DNA from: Stromatinia cepivora
Taxonomy: Eukaryota > Ascomycota > Leotiomycetes > Helotiales > Sclerotiniaceae
Length of the DNA stretch: 64,000 bases
Direction: 5' to 3'
NCBI GenBank assembly: GCA_014898415.1
Contig: RCTD01000005.1
Coordinates: forward strand, 2,108,001 to 2,172,000
The translations under genes and the position numbers were made by a program. Under the pieces are notes generated by a model that made no database searches, was not told where the DNA came from, and saw nothing but the letters and a program-made list of their open reading frames with translations. Positions 35,472 to 47,650 of the stretch are shown here, in pieces. How positions within the stretch are numbered: the first letter of the stretch is position 1; every line of letters begins with the position of its first letter.

Positions 35472-35645
35472 GAAATGATGATAATGAAACCTTTGATATT
35501 ACCCTTGAGAAATACAATGAGCAGATTTATAATAATGATGATAAAGCCTTTAGTATTACCCTTAAGGAGTACAATGAGCAGATTTATATATAATGATGAT
35601 GAAACCTTTGATATTACCTTTGAAGAGTATAATAAGCGAATTTAT
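35472..35645 (+). repeat. Tandem array, ~66 bp unit, inside the TRIM-like element
   Basis: Nearly three copies of a unit containing AATGATGATGAAACCTTTGA and TACAATGAGCAGATTTATA. In frame, each copy reads DDETFDITLEKYNEQIY-like, suggesting decay of a repeat-containing coding sequence. Confidence 0.8.
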
Positions 35646-36064
35646 ATACGATACTAACCGCATTTCTGTTTTCAAAAACAAAATCCTAACGGAATACTTG
35701 AAACCTCTTTCCTTTGACGAAATGTCAGATCTTTTCCAAAAGGAGAGGTGAAGTTAGCCCTTATATGATTCTAGAAGACCATCGGTGAAAACTGGTTGCA
35801 AACAATCGGATCTATGTCGGAAAGCTAAGATATTAGTTAAAGACGAAACAGTATTTATACTGAAATCATCATTTTCTTGATACAAATTTAATGGTATTGA
35901 AGGATATAATATATTTTGTATTTCAAGTTTCAAAAGAAAAAGTAAATTAAAACCCCCCTCTTTTATTATTTATCGAATTTATAGGATTATTGAAATCGAC
36001 AAAGACATCGATCCAAGAAGGGAAACATCAATATCCCCTACTCATCATATTAAAAAACATACCA

Positions 36065-36215
36065 ATACCAAATCGAAAATATATCAAATCGAAAATATAT
36101 CAAATCGAAAATATACCAAATCGAAAGCATACCAAATCGAAAGTATACCGAATCCGAATCGAAAGCATACCGAATCGAAAGTATGCCTATCGAAATCGTA
36201 TCGAAATCGTACCGA
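36065..36215 (+). repeat. Tandem array, ~16-17 bp unit, inside the TRIM-like element
   Basis: Eight or so copies of ATACCAAATCGAAAGC / ATATCAAATCGAAAAT. Confidence 0.85.
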
Positions 36216-36454
36216 AATCGAATTGAAAATAGATCGAAAATGAATATATATACAAGGGTTTTTAAATGATATTGAAGAGTTTTCAAAGAAGTGAAAATAC
36301 TGAACTTCATAAAATGAAGATATAGGTATTATAATTTCATTATTAGAGGAATTATTATAGATTTAATCATTGTATAAAATTCTTCATTAGAATTTCAGCT
36401 CGGCCGATTATTATAGAGTTAGAAATAGAGGAATTAGAAAAATTGAAAGGATTT

Positions 36455-36665
36455 CGATGGATCTACGATGATTCTACGAAAAAGCATACTACACACTATC
36501 GATGATTTTACGAAAAAAGTATACAATACAATATCGATGGATCTACGATGGTTTTATGAAAAGGTATACAATACAATACAATAGTTTTACGAAAAGGTAT
36601 ACAATACAATATCGATGGATCTATAATGGTTTCACGAAAAAGCATACAATACAATATCGAATGAT
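36455..36665 (+). repeat. Tandem array, ~50-60 bp unit, inside the TRIM-like element
   Basis: Four imperfect copies built round CGATGGATCTACGATGATTT and TACGAAAAAGTATACAATAC. Confidence 0.75.
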
Positions 36666-36752
36666 ATTAGTTTCGATTGGATATTTCAATTTAAATGGTT
36701 TCACTTCAACATTAATAGCTTTCGAGAACGAAAGCTTCGGAAGGGAAGGCTC

Positions 36753-36942
36753 TATTACGAACCTCAACTACGAAATTAGGGCTAGCCGAAAGCAGGCCGA
36801 ATTGTACGCTAGTTTGAAGAGTTTTCACCTATATAGAGGGGAATTCTTCAATACCATTTAGAGAAAGTAATGAAAAGTCTTGATTCTAAACCCAAACCTA
36901 TTGTTATTCGAAATTAATCGATTCTTTGCTATGATTCTCACA
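36753..36942 (+). repeat. 3' LTR of the TRIM-like element
   Basis: 190 bp; starts TATTAC where the 5' copy has TGTTAC, so its terminal G has been lost by a G-to-A change, and ends CACA. Confidence 0.9.
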
Positions 36943-36994
36943 AATTCTATATAGGTAATTTTTCAATTAGTAATAAAACATTATTTATGAATAA

Positions 36995-37352
36995 AGATTT
37001 TTCGAAATTAGATTCATTTTATATAATATAATTTCAGGATTTTATTAAAATTTATAGTTTATTTTTAATTATTTTTGTTGAAAAATTATTCAAGATTTTG
37101 ATGTTTTTTTAATTTGTATATAAATTATATATAAATCAAAATTCGAAAATTCAACCTTTAATATCTTGACGAAAAAAATTGTGAAAAATCTGAAATTTTC
37201 GGAATTGATTTGAATTCAGATAATAAACTTTTAATCAAAATTTCATTTAATTATATTTATAAATAAGAAAATTAAAAATGCAAAAAATGATGATTTTTGG
37301 TGTGAATGATGGCCGGAAAGTAGGGGTGGCCGGAAACTAGAGTGGTTGACTT
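36995..37352 (-). repeat. Right inverted-repeat arm of the foldback element
   Basis: Reverse-complement partner of 34287-34645, ending GGTTGACTT directly before a hexanucleotide repeat. Confidence 0.8.
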
Positions 37353-37354
37353 AT

Positions 37355-37431
37355 CCTCTTCCTCTTCCTCTTCCTCTTCCTCTTCCTCTTCCTCTTCCTC
37401 TTCCTCTTCCTCTTCCTCTTCCTCTTCCTCT
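37355..37431 (+). repeat. Hexanucleotide microsatellite (TCTTCC)n
   Basis: About 13 uninterrupted copies beginning within 3 bp of the foldback element's right tip. Confidence 0.95.
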
Positions 37432-40185
37432 CATGACTACTAACTTCACAAACTAATACCATCCCCCTCCCTCTATTCCCCTTCCAGATCTCCCTTCTAG
37501 AATTTTCAGGACTGAAATAATAAATAATAAATAATAAATTGTCAGTAGAGTACGAGTTGAGAGAAATATATATATGAGGGTTTCTAGTTGTGAATAGGAC
37601 TAATTCCCAAAGGGTTCAAAGGCTTCCTTTACTCTTTTAGATTAGTCTCCTTTGATAAACTATATGCTTTATTGGCTAGTAGTATATCAAATAAGAAAGT
37701 TCCATAGAACTTCTGAATTCATAATGGTTCACTCATTGGCCAATGGTTACTAAATAAACAAATAAACTTCTCCATTACATAATACTTACACTGGAAGATA
37801 TATCTAGTACATCTTATAATAATTACACTGAAAGATGTGATTTATCGAATAATATAAAGATCTATTATGAAATCTGAGAAGTGGATGGATATATATAATA
37901 GAAAGGATATTTATAAATATTTAGTGTATGGAAATTATAGAAATTATGGAAAAATGTTGAGGTGAAGTGAGATGAGTAGAAGGATTGAATTGGATTGGAG
38001 AGATATGATAGGGTTCGGTTATTTAGGGAGGTGGTTGGAAGGATTGATCGATTGATTGATTGATTGATTATTTCGTAAATTAATTTTGCGATGGAAAAGC
38101 GTGTAAGAAAAGAAAGAAGGAAAAAATTAGAGTTAGGGATATGTTATTATTATTATTATTATTATTATCATTACTTAACTATATAAAATACATACTCACA
38201 TGTGAATTTCCTACTTCTCATAATGATTCAAAAAATCTTTCCTTTATAATTATCTCTTGATTCTTCCTCACCTCTTACTTATTTTCCCCTTTCTCTTCTC
38301 TTTACAATGTTACCCCCCTCTTCACTCCTCCTACTTCCCATCTTTTCTTTATATTTTCAATAACCCTCTTCTTTATATATTGTGAAAGAGGTAAATCGAG
38401 ATATATATATCCCGATAGTATACTGTAAGGGGAAATAGGAATTGGAATTGATCAGATTACATTGTAGAGATTTCAAATAATAAAATTAGTAGATTTAAAC
38501 AATGGTTTGGATTGTACACAAATAGTATACAAAAAAGACTAATGGAAAAACGATTGATTTCTTCAAGGAAAGAGGAGTAGAATCCTTTTTTATATTTAAC
38601 TACAAAGAGTCATATAACCATATGACTACGAACTAGCTACGCATTAGACCTTGATATACCAACTTTCTCACAATATTTCAAACCACAGCACCCAACACAC
38701 TAATGTCGAATACATCAAAGTCAAACAAATCTCCCCTACCTTATCTATATCCTCTTTATCTTCAAGTTTTCACACCTCGTATTCTCCACTCCTCATCCTC
38801 ATCTCTTTTTCTTCTTCATTCCACAAATCTATCCCACAAATTCACATCTCATAAAGAACTATCGTTTATCTCTCAATCCAGCATCCAGCATCCAGCATCT
38901 ATAAAAACTTTTTTTTTTTTTTTTTCCAAAATAGATAAAGTTTTCGGAATGAAAGATAAATAAATAAAGGATTGCAGTAGCAGACTCATAATCGCAATAG
39001 TGGAAGAGAATCAAAAAATCAAAGAAAAAGAAGAAGGAAAAAGAGAGGAAAAGATTTAGACAAAATAAAAACATACAAGAAACAATCTCTCCAAACCTCT
39101 AACCTTCAACTATTATATACATTTTTCTAAATATTAAAATACTAAAAATCTAAAAGTATAATACAAATCAAAAATATATTCATCATAATAACTCAGAACT
39201 CAAGTCAGATATCTAATCCCCAAAATTAATAAATAGGATGATAATAATAATTTTCTATAGTCGGTCGTTCATTATTTATTGTTTATATATATATAGTCTC
39301 TAGAATATTTAAGATCTTGGATTTTAGAGTATTGATTCAGTATACAAGTAAATAAGATATGGTAGAGAGAGTTGATAATATTATAATTTATTGTAATGGG
39401 ATTTTCAAAGATTTATTATATATATAGATACCTAGGTGTGTATGCGAAGAAAAATGATAGGTGGAAAAGTAATAGATGTAATATGATAGTATCAAGTATC
39501 TATCAAGGATTGAAATAAATATTTAGGATATTTTCATCCGGTGTAGTAGAGTTTTATATTGGAAATAGAAGAATAAACTTCAGATTCGAAAATAGAATTC
39601 AAGGATATTCATCTGATATATGAGGATAATGTATCATGACCAAAAAAAATCACAGAACAATGAAACAAGTCCATCATCTCGACTAGAGCGATGTGTATCC
39701 TCCCCAAAATCTAGACTGTCCATCACATTTGTCAAAAATTCCCTACCTAAGCGCTACTAAGCAGCATACAAGCGATTGTACATTTGCTTGAATGAATACA
39801 TACTAGTCGAATTGCACGGAGATGGTAAGTTCTGACAATTTGCAGATACAATGCTCAAATACCTATCGTTTGGTCTTCAACCCAGCATGCAATGATGATA
39901 TAAAGTCATCGTTCCTCCCTGCTTAGAGATTCTCGTTGGAATTGAATCTTCGGTCGAACCAAGGGCTAAATATTCAAAGACACCAAAACTAGAGAGCGAG
40001 ATCATTCAGTCTGAACGGAAGGATAATATCCTTTCAGATTGGTATCAACTTCTCAAACCACTCTTGCAAAACACCACATATTTTAAAGCATGAAACAAAT
40101 TATCTTTTTTTAAAGTAGCGGCATCAAATAAGACAGGTAAATATTTCTCTAGTATAAGACAACAAAATCCCTCCTAAATGATTGA
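37432..40185. other. Gene-free AT-rich region with simple repeats
   Basis: Holds (GATT)n at about 38041-38070, (ATT)n at about 38140-38170, a poly-T run near 38907-38925 and ATATAT-rich strings. Open frames here are low complexity. No gene recognised in 2.75 kb. Confidence 0.55.
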
Positions 40186-40347
40186 TTATTCTTCGCCGAT
40201 CGGGTTGATGCCCAGAACCTGCCAATATCGCAGTTTCTCATTCATGCGTGGGCATTCAACTCGAAATCTGGTAACAATTTCGAGCTCCACAGAACGGAAG
40301 TACAAACCCGGTATACCGTCGGTAACTTTATAAATTTTCCTTGTGGG
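40186..40347 (-). pseudogene. Coding-like fragment, 53 codons
   Basis: A minus-strand frame of normal coding composition ends with GLYFRSVELEIVTRFRVEC, PRMNEKLRYWQVLGINPIGE, E and TAA, within otherwise AT-rich non-coding sequence. It is open for 53 codons but has no ATG at its start. It looks like the last exon of a gene or a gene fragment. I do not recognise the family and see no partner exon upstream (40350-41000). Confidence 0.35.
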
Positions 40348-43300
40348 TCAACGTTGCAAGTAATGCCAAGCATAACTTTATGCTCTGACATGACATACCC
40401 ACAACACAATCAAGTCAACTAAAAAAGGGCCTTTCCCTTCCACAGCCTTCATAACTCAATCCCTCAATACCGGTACGAGGACAAACAGTAATTGATATAA
40501 AGAAACATGAAACAAAACACCTACATCCCACTTGGGTGCCTCAAGTCATTCATTTAAAAGCCCACTATACATACTTTTCAATCAAATCTTTATAAATTGT
40601 AATCTGCCGTAGATCCCCATGACACAAGCCCAGACTGATAGGATCAGGATGAGGCAAGGAAATCCTTAAAGTTTGATGATTGAATGAAGTATGATGGCAT
40701 GAATAATTTACTTGAAGAGATGTGAGACTCTCACGGCTCTCTCAGAGAACTGTGAGGCTCAGATTCACTGTTGAGATATCGGTAAGTGAGGAGTACCTAG
40801 GTATCAAATGTCTTGAAGCTTTGAGCATGACTGGTGTCAATATAAAGTAAAAATACAGGTACCGAATCGTGAAAAAAAAGCGTAATGATTAATCAGTACC
40901 GTTATTGGTGATGGGGCACTTACTTGTGTCGTAATCTATTGTAACATACAGATTACGACACTTTAGTAGTACGGAGTAGATCGTAAATTTGAGAAGACTT
41001 ATTATCCCAGAGCTTTGTTCAATCCCTATAATTAGGTCACATTAGTTTTGCGGTACTGGAAATCTAGAATTGCGGTACCTAAAATATCCATACGAGTCTC
41101 TCTCAAATCCCGATACCGAAATCCTTCAATGCAACCTCTTTCTCTTTAGCGAAGGAAGTTTGAGCTGTACATACCCTTTTCATGACATTAACTGCGCATG
41201 TAGGACCCCATCCCAAATCGGTACCTGCGCCGCCAAGAAGTATGACAGAAGAAACTTGATCTTTTTTTTTTTTTTTTGGTGGGTGCCCCAAACTTCCTGA
41301 TAGTGGAATTCATCACGTGCGAGGGACGTTTCTGGGTGATTCTTGGGAAATTTGATCCGAAGTTAATCCATCATGCAAATGCTACATGATGAATCGAAGG
41401 ACTCTAATAATGTAACAAGCCTTCATCGGATTTTCCTGGGAGTTTCGGATAAAAAGACCAGTGCTTGGATCTTCATGAGGATTGGTGGAAAGTGGATATG
41501 AAAAACCGTTATTGTGATCACCGTTATCTCTTGCTGAGTAAGTCTAGATATTACTCACTTGAGAGTTAAATAAGATCAAGTAATTGGTTAAAATTCAAGG
41601 AATAGGGGGCCAGCAAAAGACAAAAATTTTGTATTCGGCGGTATCGATGAGGTCATGGAGGAGATTCCAAATTGTAGGACGCACAGGAAATTCAATCGAA
41701 AATACGGAGCATGGAGCATACATGCTTTCTAGGATATTGAGTCGAGTTAATCCTAATAGCGTAAAGCGAACGACGGCCAAGGGAGCGGGCCATACAGAGT
41801 CTTGATAATAGTCAGGGGTATGAACAGATAGGTAGATCAGGGTGCCACTTAAATAATTCGGACGCGTAAACAAGTTGAGGCTGTGAATTAAAAAACTACG
41901 TATGCAGTTTGTTGCAAAGATACCACGATAGGGCTGTACTGTACGAGATGATAGTTGCCACTGCTCGGTGAGAGTTGGTCATTTTTTGTTGATGTGTGAG
42001 AGAGAACTTTTTGGTATTCCAGGTGAGTAAAATATTGGCTGTAAATAGAATCATGATAAGGAGTTACAAGTAGTAAAATTGATTTAAGATAACTAGATAC
42101 TTAACTTGACTAGGGTTGGGTATAAGCTAAACAAACGCTGGTGCCCCTACTTCGGGATTGACTCGATTATGCCAGCTAAGATGAGCGATGTGAGATGTGA
42201 GAAAGCATGACTTGCAGGCACCAATTCAACAAATGCTACTGGTTGTTGACACTTTATAGAAAGGTTCGAATAGAATATCCGGCGTAAAGGAGACGATGAA
42301 AGAAGAAAGGATACTGAGCCTAAGCTAAAGATCATCCATCCAAAGTACACACACGGCCATGGGCATGGCCAGAAGCAGTAGCACACCAACGTTTTAGTAA
42401 GTACTAGGTAGTAAGAGGTGAGAATCCGTGAGTAGTATTATTATCCTTTCTATGAGCCTTTGCAAGGAAGGAATTGGTCAGAGTAAATCCCCGAGGGACA
42501 TTTTAGTCGATCTACCAGTAGCTTTTTAGAATATGCGGAAACCACTGGAATGGACCTGGAAAATAGCACTTAAAATAGCTGGACTCTGGACTCTGGACTC
42601 TGACTCTGGACTCTAAAGTCCAAAATCAGTATGTCAGAGGTTAGAATAAAATTTGATTGAGGTTTCATGGATTGATTGTAGAGTAGACAAGAATATGAAA
42701 TGTTGACAATCTCTCAACTCTTTCTTCTGTTCTGTTCACCATTACAGCAAGTTACTGATTGTACTATCTATCATATCGTCCGATACAATACTGGTAACTA
42801 AATCAGATATTTAAGTACCTAGTAGATAGATCCATGATGTGGGACTTGTACAGAGGAAGAGTAACAAAGAAGTGGTTCCATTGATTCGATTTCACATGTG
42901 TACCTCCATTTCTAATACCTGCACTTGTTCTTCAATGTTCTAGGATTGTGATGAAAATTCAACCCTTTGACATCCTTTTAATCTTGTTATAAAGTACGGA
43001 CCTAGACCAGCCAATTTTACAATCAGCAGTAATCTTGCTTGTGCTCCCGTCCTCTTTTTTACGTGAACTAAAATGGCTAGGTAGGTAGTGGGTGTAACAT
43101 AAGCTTTTTAGCTCCCAAAGCTTGTTTTTAACTGAGAGAAGTTATTACTCGTAGAAGTTAGGAGTGAATTGGAAAGACTAATAATAAAACATCACTGAAT
43201 CAATAAATCAATTGATCAGTTAATCAATCAATAAACCCAATCAATCCAATCAATAGGGCGGTGCGTGCGTGCGAGGGAAAAGGAAAAGGAAAAGATTGAA

Positions 43301-44090
43301 AGATCAAATTAACAAGAGCGTGCTGAAAGAACAACCTAAGAACAACTCAAACTAACCCCCGAAACCCGCATTTGCACCTTCCCACTCAACTTTGCGCATT
43401 TCTACTTCTGCATGTTCTAAAGAAAGCAATTTGATTCAAAGCCTAACAAAACCGAAGCCTGCTGATTTCTTTTCTTTTTCACCCACGCCACCAGCCACCA
43501 CCAATCCACCTCAACGCCAAAGACTTTTGTTTTCCATGTTGAATTGAACATTGAACGCCCAAGTTTGTCAACCACAACCAACCACCGATCAAAACTTCTC
43601 TTCACACAAGAAACAATACTTGAGATATTCTGTAAAAGATATCAAGAAAGTCTGATTGAACAAACGACCAAGATCTAGACCTTGTTCGTTTAAAACCGAC
43701 ATTCGTTTGTACACACACTCCCTTCTTCTTTCGATCAGAAGGATTCTTGGATACACCTCCTTTCTTTGTAATTTTTGCTGTTCCATCTGGGAAATCCATC
43801 AACATTCAACCTTCACTTTCCAGCTCTTTCAAATTAACGACACTCAATACCTTTAACGATAACATTCTATGAAATTCGAACTTACAAATTGATCTGAGGT
43901 TGCCTTGTACCATTCTCCGAGAACTTTGAGGAATTGAGCGCGTGTTCTTGATCTATTTCCATCCTTTTTCCACATTACGAACCTCTTACGAATTCCGCAT
44001 TCCAGAACATCAACCACAACCGCCTTGGCTGACGTAGCAGATGCTATTGTAGTTATAAGATTTTAATTTGCGCTTGTTTCTATTGTCGAT
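40348..44090. other. Long gene-free region upstream of the Kre6/Skn1-type gene
   Basis: 3.7 kb with a poly-T run at about 41262-41278, GGACTCT repeats at about 42584-42615 and a CAATCAATC-rich string at 43200-43255. The last ~600 bp are CA/CT-rich and probably form a long 5' leader of the next gene. The 62-codon minus frame at 41103-41291 reads VILLGGAGTDLGWGPTC but has no further support. Confidence 0.5.
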
Positions 44091-46247
44091 ATGGACCACT
44101 CCTATAGTGGTTCCGGGCGAAGGCCCCCTCATATAACAGTCAATTCGGGCAGTGGTGCAGATCTGCTGGATTCGACTACTAGTTCTCCTGCCACTGCAGG
44201 AACTCCTGGTCAATCGAGACAGTTAATTCCGCCGCCGCGACCACCGGCTTCCGGTTCGCAACAGTCACTAATGGCTACCCCTCAAGTATATGGCTCACCC
44301 GATGTAGCTCAGTCAAATGAAATGCTACTTCCTCCTACGAGATCGCGGTCTACAGCGAACAATCAATCATCATCATACTCCGATTACCCTTTACCTTCTC
44401 CCTCAGTATCGGGATTCTCATCACGAAGAACGAGTTGGAGCTCAGAAGCGGGAAGTCGAGACAGCCGAGCGGGACCATTTGGCTCACCTTTTGATGATTC
44501 GAGAGCTTCTTCGAGGGCAGGCGACAGTGATGATGAGAATATCAATACACAAACTGTCTCTGAAAAATATAATATCATGCCATCTGCAGGATTATTACTT
44601 TTTCCAGAGGATGTCGAGAAAGATGATTACCTTCACAACCCAGACCCAAGTGATAAGGACCTAGATAAGTGCGATATATGGAACAGGAGAGGGCTTACAA
44701 ATGTGGGAGGCTTAATTTTCATCGTCTTGGGCGTGTTGGCCTTGTTTGTAGCATATCCAGTGGTGTATGTTTATTTGGTTGATGTTCAGGAGAAATTCTG
44801 CTAACAATCGCGTAGTACATTTGTCAAAGACAAAATAGATCCGACTCATGGAGCTTGCGCGGCAGCAGTAGATTGTTTATCCATCAAACTTCCCCTTCTC
44901 AAGAATGTGAGGACGGGTCTCATAGATCCGGATACCCCAGACTCTGTCAAAACTAAAACTGCTCAAGACGGTACAAAGTTGAAGCTGGCGGTGGGTTCAT
45001 CACATTATGCAGTTGCATCCATTACTAACAAACCATAGTTTTCTGATGAATTCAATACCGATGGTCGAACTTTCTACGATGGCGATGATCCATTTTTTCA
45101 AGCCGTGGATATCTGGTATGGTGCCACTCAGGATTTAGAATGGTATGATCCAGATGCTGTGACGACTGGAAATGGTACTCTGAACATAAAATTCGATGCT
45201 TTCCAGAGTCACAACTTGAATTACCGCTCGGGAATGGTCCAGTCGTGGAATAAGATGTGCTTCAAGGGTGGTCGCCTAGAAGCTAGTATTTCATTACCGG
45301 GACGAGGAGATTGGCCTGGTTTCTGGCCCGGTTTCTGGAGTATGGGCAATTTGGGAAGACCAGGGTATCAAGCGACCACGGAAGGGATGTGGCCGTACAG
45401 CTATTGGGATAAATGCGATTACGGGATTACGGCAAATCAGAGTTCATCGGATGGTATCAGTTGGCTGCCTGGTATGAAGCTGCCAGCTTGTACGTGCAAG
45501 GGGGAAACCCACCCTTCATCTGGTAATTCTCGGTCGGCACCTGAAATCGATGCAATAGAAGCCAGTATTGGGTTCATGGCGGCAAACTGGGGAGCAGCTA
45601 CCGGATCCGCGTCTCAATCATACCAAATTGCCCCCTTCGACATATTCTATATGCCAGACTACAATTATGTTGAAGTTTATGATAACGAACAGACCTCTAC
45701 AAACGCCTACCGTGGTGGAAATTATCAACAAGCTATGTCTTCGGTAACTTGGCTCAACAATGACTGGTATAATGGTAATGGATATCAAACGTATGGATTT
45801 GAATATACCCCTGGAGCCACGGGGAAGGTCACATGGTTCGTCGGTGATCAGTACACTTGGAAAATGGATGCCCGGGCTTTGAGGCCAAACGGAAATATTG
45901 GCCAACGAACGATGCCTGAAGAGCCTATGACGGTTATCATGAATTTGGGAATGGGTACCAGTTTCTCTGAAGTTATGATGCCTAACTTGAACACTTTGTT
46001 TCCTGCTACTATGCGTTTCGATTACCTCCGAATATATCAACCAGAAGGATCCGAATCGGTCACTTGTGACCCTGAGGGATACCCCACCACCGAATACATC
46101 GCACAGTTCCCGAAGGCATATGTGAGTTTACAGTTTCCTTTCTCACTAGAAGAATGTTGCTGATCAATCTAGGCAAATCAAAACCATACTTCTTGGTCAG
46201 ACGCTGGCTACCCGTGGCCCAAAAATTCTTTCGTCGATACTTGCTAG
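44091..46247 (+). CDS. Kre6/Skn1-family beta-1,6-glucan synthesis-associated protein (GH16-like)
   Basis: Four exons (44091-44764, 44816-44990, 45039-46121, 46173-46247; introns 51, 48 and 51 bp) encode 668 residues. This is a type II membrane protein. A ~200-residue Ser/Pro-rich cytoplasmic tail is followed by one transmembrane helix at ~201-224 (GGLIFIVLGVLALFVAYPVV) and a lumenal SKN1/KRE6 domain. The domain starts near FSDEFNTDGRTF and includes WPGFWPGFWSMGNLGRPGY, a GH16-type ExDxxE motif (APEIDAIEAS, ~residue 452), PCDY-like WDKCDYG, and LRIYQP near the end. Yeast Kre6 and Skn1 act in the secretory pathway to make cell-wall beta-1,6-glucan. Family assignment is firm; whether it is the Kre6 or Skn1 paralogue is not decidable here. 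Confidence 0.95.
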
Positions 46248-47650
46248 AGACTCTCCATTTCTTTCACACACTTTTTGTATAAAGGAACGTACTTTGCTTT
46301 GCAAAAGCGCAAAAGCGAATCATATACCCCTCCAGACGTGGCACGATACTCATGCGCCAAAGGACATATAGAAGGCGGTCGGATATGGCGGCGCCTGGCG
46401 ATTTCGATTCATCTTTTCTTTCAACAAATATTACAAAAGAGGGCGCGTCTTTGTTATTAATCTTGTTTCCTGGCTCCAAATACACAATTGCATAGCGGCG
46501 TCGGCGTTATACTTTTCAGCATCGAGCGTGTTCATCGATTTGCCTTTCTAGCTTTACACCAACTAGTTGGTTATGTTCGGAATGCATTTTGAAGTCTTTG
46601 TGCTATTGCTGTTGTACAAAACACCACTGGTTCATATTCTGCACGTTTTTAGTTTTCGTTTTGGGGTTTTGAGTGGATGATGGACGGAATGGAATGTCCT
46701 TCATAACTCGAATATTGTGTTTAACCTTAGAGGGAGACATCATGGAGCTCTAGATGGGTATCTTTACCAGAACATAGGAAAGAGAGGATTGAGGGGGGGG
46801 GGGTGAGGATAAATGAATGAGTGGATTGACTCTATTGACTAATTGACTTCACTGATTGGATTGGATCGGATCGATTGGTTTGGCTTGGCTGGCTTGGTCT
46901 TTGGTTTGATATTGTATTTGATTGGATTTTGCGATGCGGATGGAGATCCTCTGATCGATCTCCATACGGATTTGTTTGGAACGAATGGGCTAGCGATTAG
47001 ATGGATGAGTGCCGAAGGCAAAGTCAGAAGGGAGGCGAAAATGGGATATGGGGTTGGATGTGACAACGAGGGACTTTGAGAAGCGAGAAGTGGAAACCTA
47101 GAAGAGGTGTATATACCAATAGTGATACCAATTTCATGATAATAAAGAATTCAACAAGTACATACTTAAACTTCATGGAATTTCTGATACTATAGCATAC
47201 TTACTCCAGCCACTACTGATGATTGTAATTAAGGGTCTGGAGGTCAAAACATATGAGGATGGAATAAAGAGAGATGGAAGTACCTAAATCACATATACGC
47301 TATATAATGACATTACTCAGTGATTTATATTGAAGCAATACTCAACGGTTTGATATACTAATGCCTCTATTGATAGACTTCTATGGCTTTAATAAGGCTT
47401 TTGGTGATAGGGAAAATGGAAATCCATTTCTCAAATCGTGATCACGTGTGCCTGGTAGACCCTTGTTGTTGATGCCAAGACTCACTATAGCGCAAGAACT
47501 TTTTCTTCTATTTACACACTAATCCGCTTTCGGAACACTAAATTAATTCTAACCGAGAAATTCGCACACTCCAATATTCGTGAACTTTTCTCGTTGAAAA
47601 TCTTCTGAACTTTCGAACCTCAACACCCAAAGAAGTCGACCACCGCCAAC
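46248..47650. other. Intergenic region between Kre6-type gene and rpl3
   Basis: Contains a poly-G run near 46795-46803 and a TTGGCTTGGCTGGCTTGG-type low-complexity stretch near 46850-46930. The last ~150 bp are the A/C-rich leader of rpl3. No gene seen. Confidence 0.55.

Larger units (their letters stand above)
34705..36942 (+). mobile_element. Non-autonomous LTR retroelement (TRIM-like), 2,238 bp
   Basis: Two direct 190-bp LTRs (34705-34894 and 36753-36942) flank a 1,858-bp interior. A perfect 5-bp target duplication AATTC (34700-34704 and 36943-36947) lies immediately outside. A purine-rich tract CGGAAGGGAAGGC (about 36738-36750) abuts the right LTR, as a polypurine tract should, which sets the orientation as plus. 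The interior has no reverse transcriptase, integrase or protease motifs. It holds several tandem-repeat arrays and a short coding-like remnant (ETFDITLEKYNEQIY units, then LKPLSFDEMSDLFQKER near 35690-35750). I see no convincing primer-binding site. The element inserted into the loop of the foldback element. Confidence 0.88.
34287..37352. mobile_element. Long-inverted-repeat (foldback/MITE-like) DNA element, split by an LTR element
   Basis: The left end AAGTCAACCAACTCTAGTTT and the reverse complement of the right end (AAGTCAACCACTCTAGTTTC) match. The inverted match resumes strongly over about 34480-34640 versus 37010-37180 (e.g. TACAAATTAAAAAAACATCA on both). Without the inserted LTR element and its duplicated target it would be about 823 bp, almost all of it inverted repeat. 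Near each tip TTTCCGGCCA-like words occur twice. There is no transposase frame, so it would depend on another element. I could not identify a clear target duplication outside the tips. Confidence 0.8.

Noticed and set aside
41103..41291. 62-codon minus frame with VILLGGAGTDLGWGPTC
   Set aside because: Reads coding-like for part of its length but runs into a poly-A/T tract, has no partner exon and no recognised family.
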